Below, piece by piece: positions 63,321-64,000 of a stretch of 64,000 bases of DNA. Under the pieces are notes generated by a model, which was given only the letters and a program-made list of their open reading frames with translations, did not search any database and was not told the DNA's origin. How positions within the stretch are numbered: the stretch's first letter is position 1; each line of letters opens with the position of its first letter. Position numbers and translations under genes: made by a program. This stretch comes from Zygnema cylindricum (Eukaryota; Streptophyta; Zygnematophyceae; Zygnematales; Zygnemataceae), in NCBI GenBank assembly GCA_037447655.1, contig JBBHKE010001317.1, positions 26,001-90,000 of the forward strand, in the 5' to 3' direction.

Positions 63321-64000
63321 CTAAAATTTAGTAAGTGATTGGTCACAAAAAAAAACATCACATATCAATAAGTCCAATCTGACACGAGGATGACAATTAC
63401 ACATAGACGACTACAGATATACTGGCCAGTTACCTCGATATAGTTTGTTTTACAATACTGTGATTACTGCGTCAGTAATGCCAGTAACAGGACTGGTATG
63501 AGACTAACTCACATGCCGAAGTACAAAGGGCAGTAAGACTCAAACACTTCTCTCACAACTTGGTGACATGGCATTTACAATCAGTGATGTTAGGGGCAAA
63601 ATTTGCAAAAAGAGGGAACAGCTGTTAACAAAATATATGGTTTTGAACATCATAGAACAAATTTAAATCGTCATTTTGTGAAGTATTCTGACATTTCTGA
63701 CGGCATCTTCATTTCTGTGGTCCAAAATTCAACCATAACTTTTTGATTTTACTAGGCAACCTCTTCAAGGCCCTATACGTAAACCAGGAAGCTGGGGAAG
63801 CTCAGGTGGTTTACACATGGTTGACAAACAAAACGAACTGTTCTCCATTATACACCAAAAAAGTAATAACAAAAGGTACATGTGATACCATTCGAACACA
63901 GCAAACTAGATCTTACAATGCTGTGCTCATCAATTACGAGAAAAATATCACAAAACTGAATTGATCTGCTGAGAAACCGGAGACTAGTAGAAAGTGGTCA
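63321..64000. other. Probable intron or 5' part of the minus-strand gene
   Basis: AT-rich, no frame I can support on either strand. Confidence 0.3.

Noticed and set aside
1-64000. CRISPR arrays, rRNA genes, bacterial operons
   Set aside because: No spaced identical repeats, no rRNA-like sequence, and the gene content is plant retroelement type.

Overview
The window looks like nuclear DNA of a plant, probably from a large, repeat-rich genome. Ty1/copia-type Gag-Pol remains dominate it. Coding frames carry canonical splice signals at the right end, and an F-box/LRR-type gene is present. I cannot name the species; a non-seed land plant is possible but unproven.

Layout. Positions 1-4.9 kb hold older debris on the minus strand: an unassigned acidic ORF split by a solo LTR, a Ty3/gypsy chromodomain remnant, an LTR fragment, and the 5' end of a copia element (G) with a conventional primer-binding site. 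From 4896 to 55821 lies essentially one copia insertion (H, + strand, flanks gattt/cattt), inflated to about 51 kb by later insertions. I resolve twelve further elements in it: solo LTRs Q, K, M and R; elements I (with fragment J and R inside), L (with K, C and O inside), C (with M and N inside), D (with E inside). Most insertions have 5-bp target duplications, so relative ages can be read from nesting: H older than L, L older than C, C older than N; and H older than D, D older than E. From 55822 to 64000 the DNA is mostly non-coding. It holds a GA-rich tract, two short tandem duplications, an F-box/LRR-like gene at 60330-61436 (+), and the 3' end of a second gene on the minus strand (exons at 63156-63320 and 62501-62526).

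How the parts work. The copia elements carry Gag with a CCHC knuckle, protease, integrase (HHCC and D,D35E), reverse transcriptase (YVDD) and RNase H. Every copy seen is broken by stops, frameshifts or catalytic changes.

Three shared features of the LTR families stand out. (1) Where the 5' LTR/internal junction survives, the PBS is GGTTATGGGCCC or a variant, complementary to the anticodon arm of initiator tRNA-Met (half-tRNA priming, as in Drosophila copia and yeast Ty5). (2) The Gag frame opens inside the LTR and reads through the PBS as V-M-G. (3) Most LTRs carry, on the antisense strand, a tRNA-like module with A-box, B-box and a nearby T-run. Almost every nested element also lies antisense to the element it interrupted.
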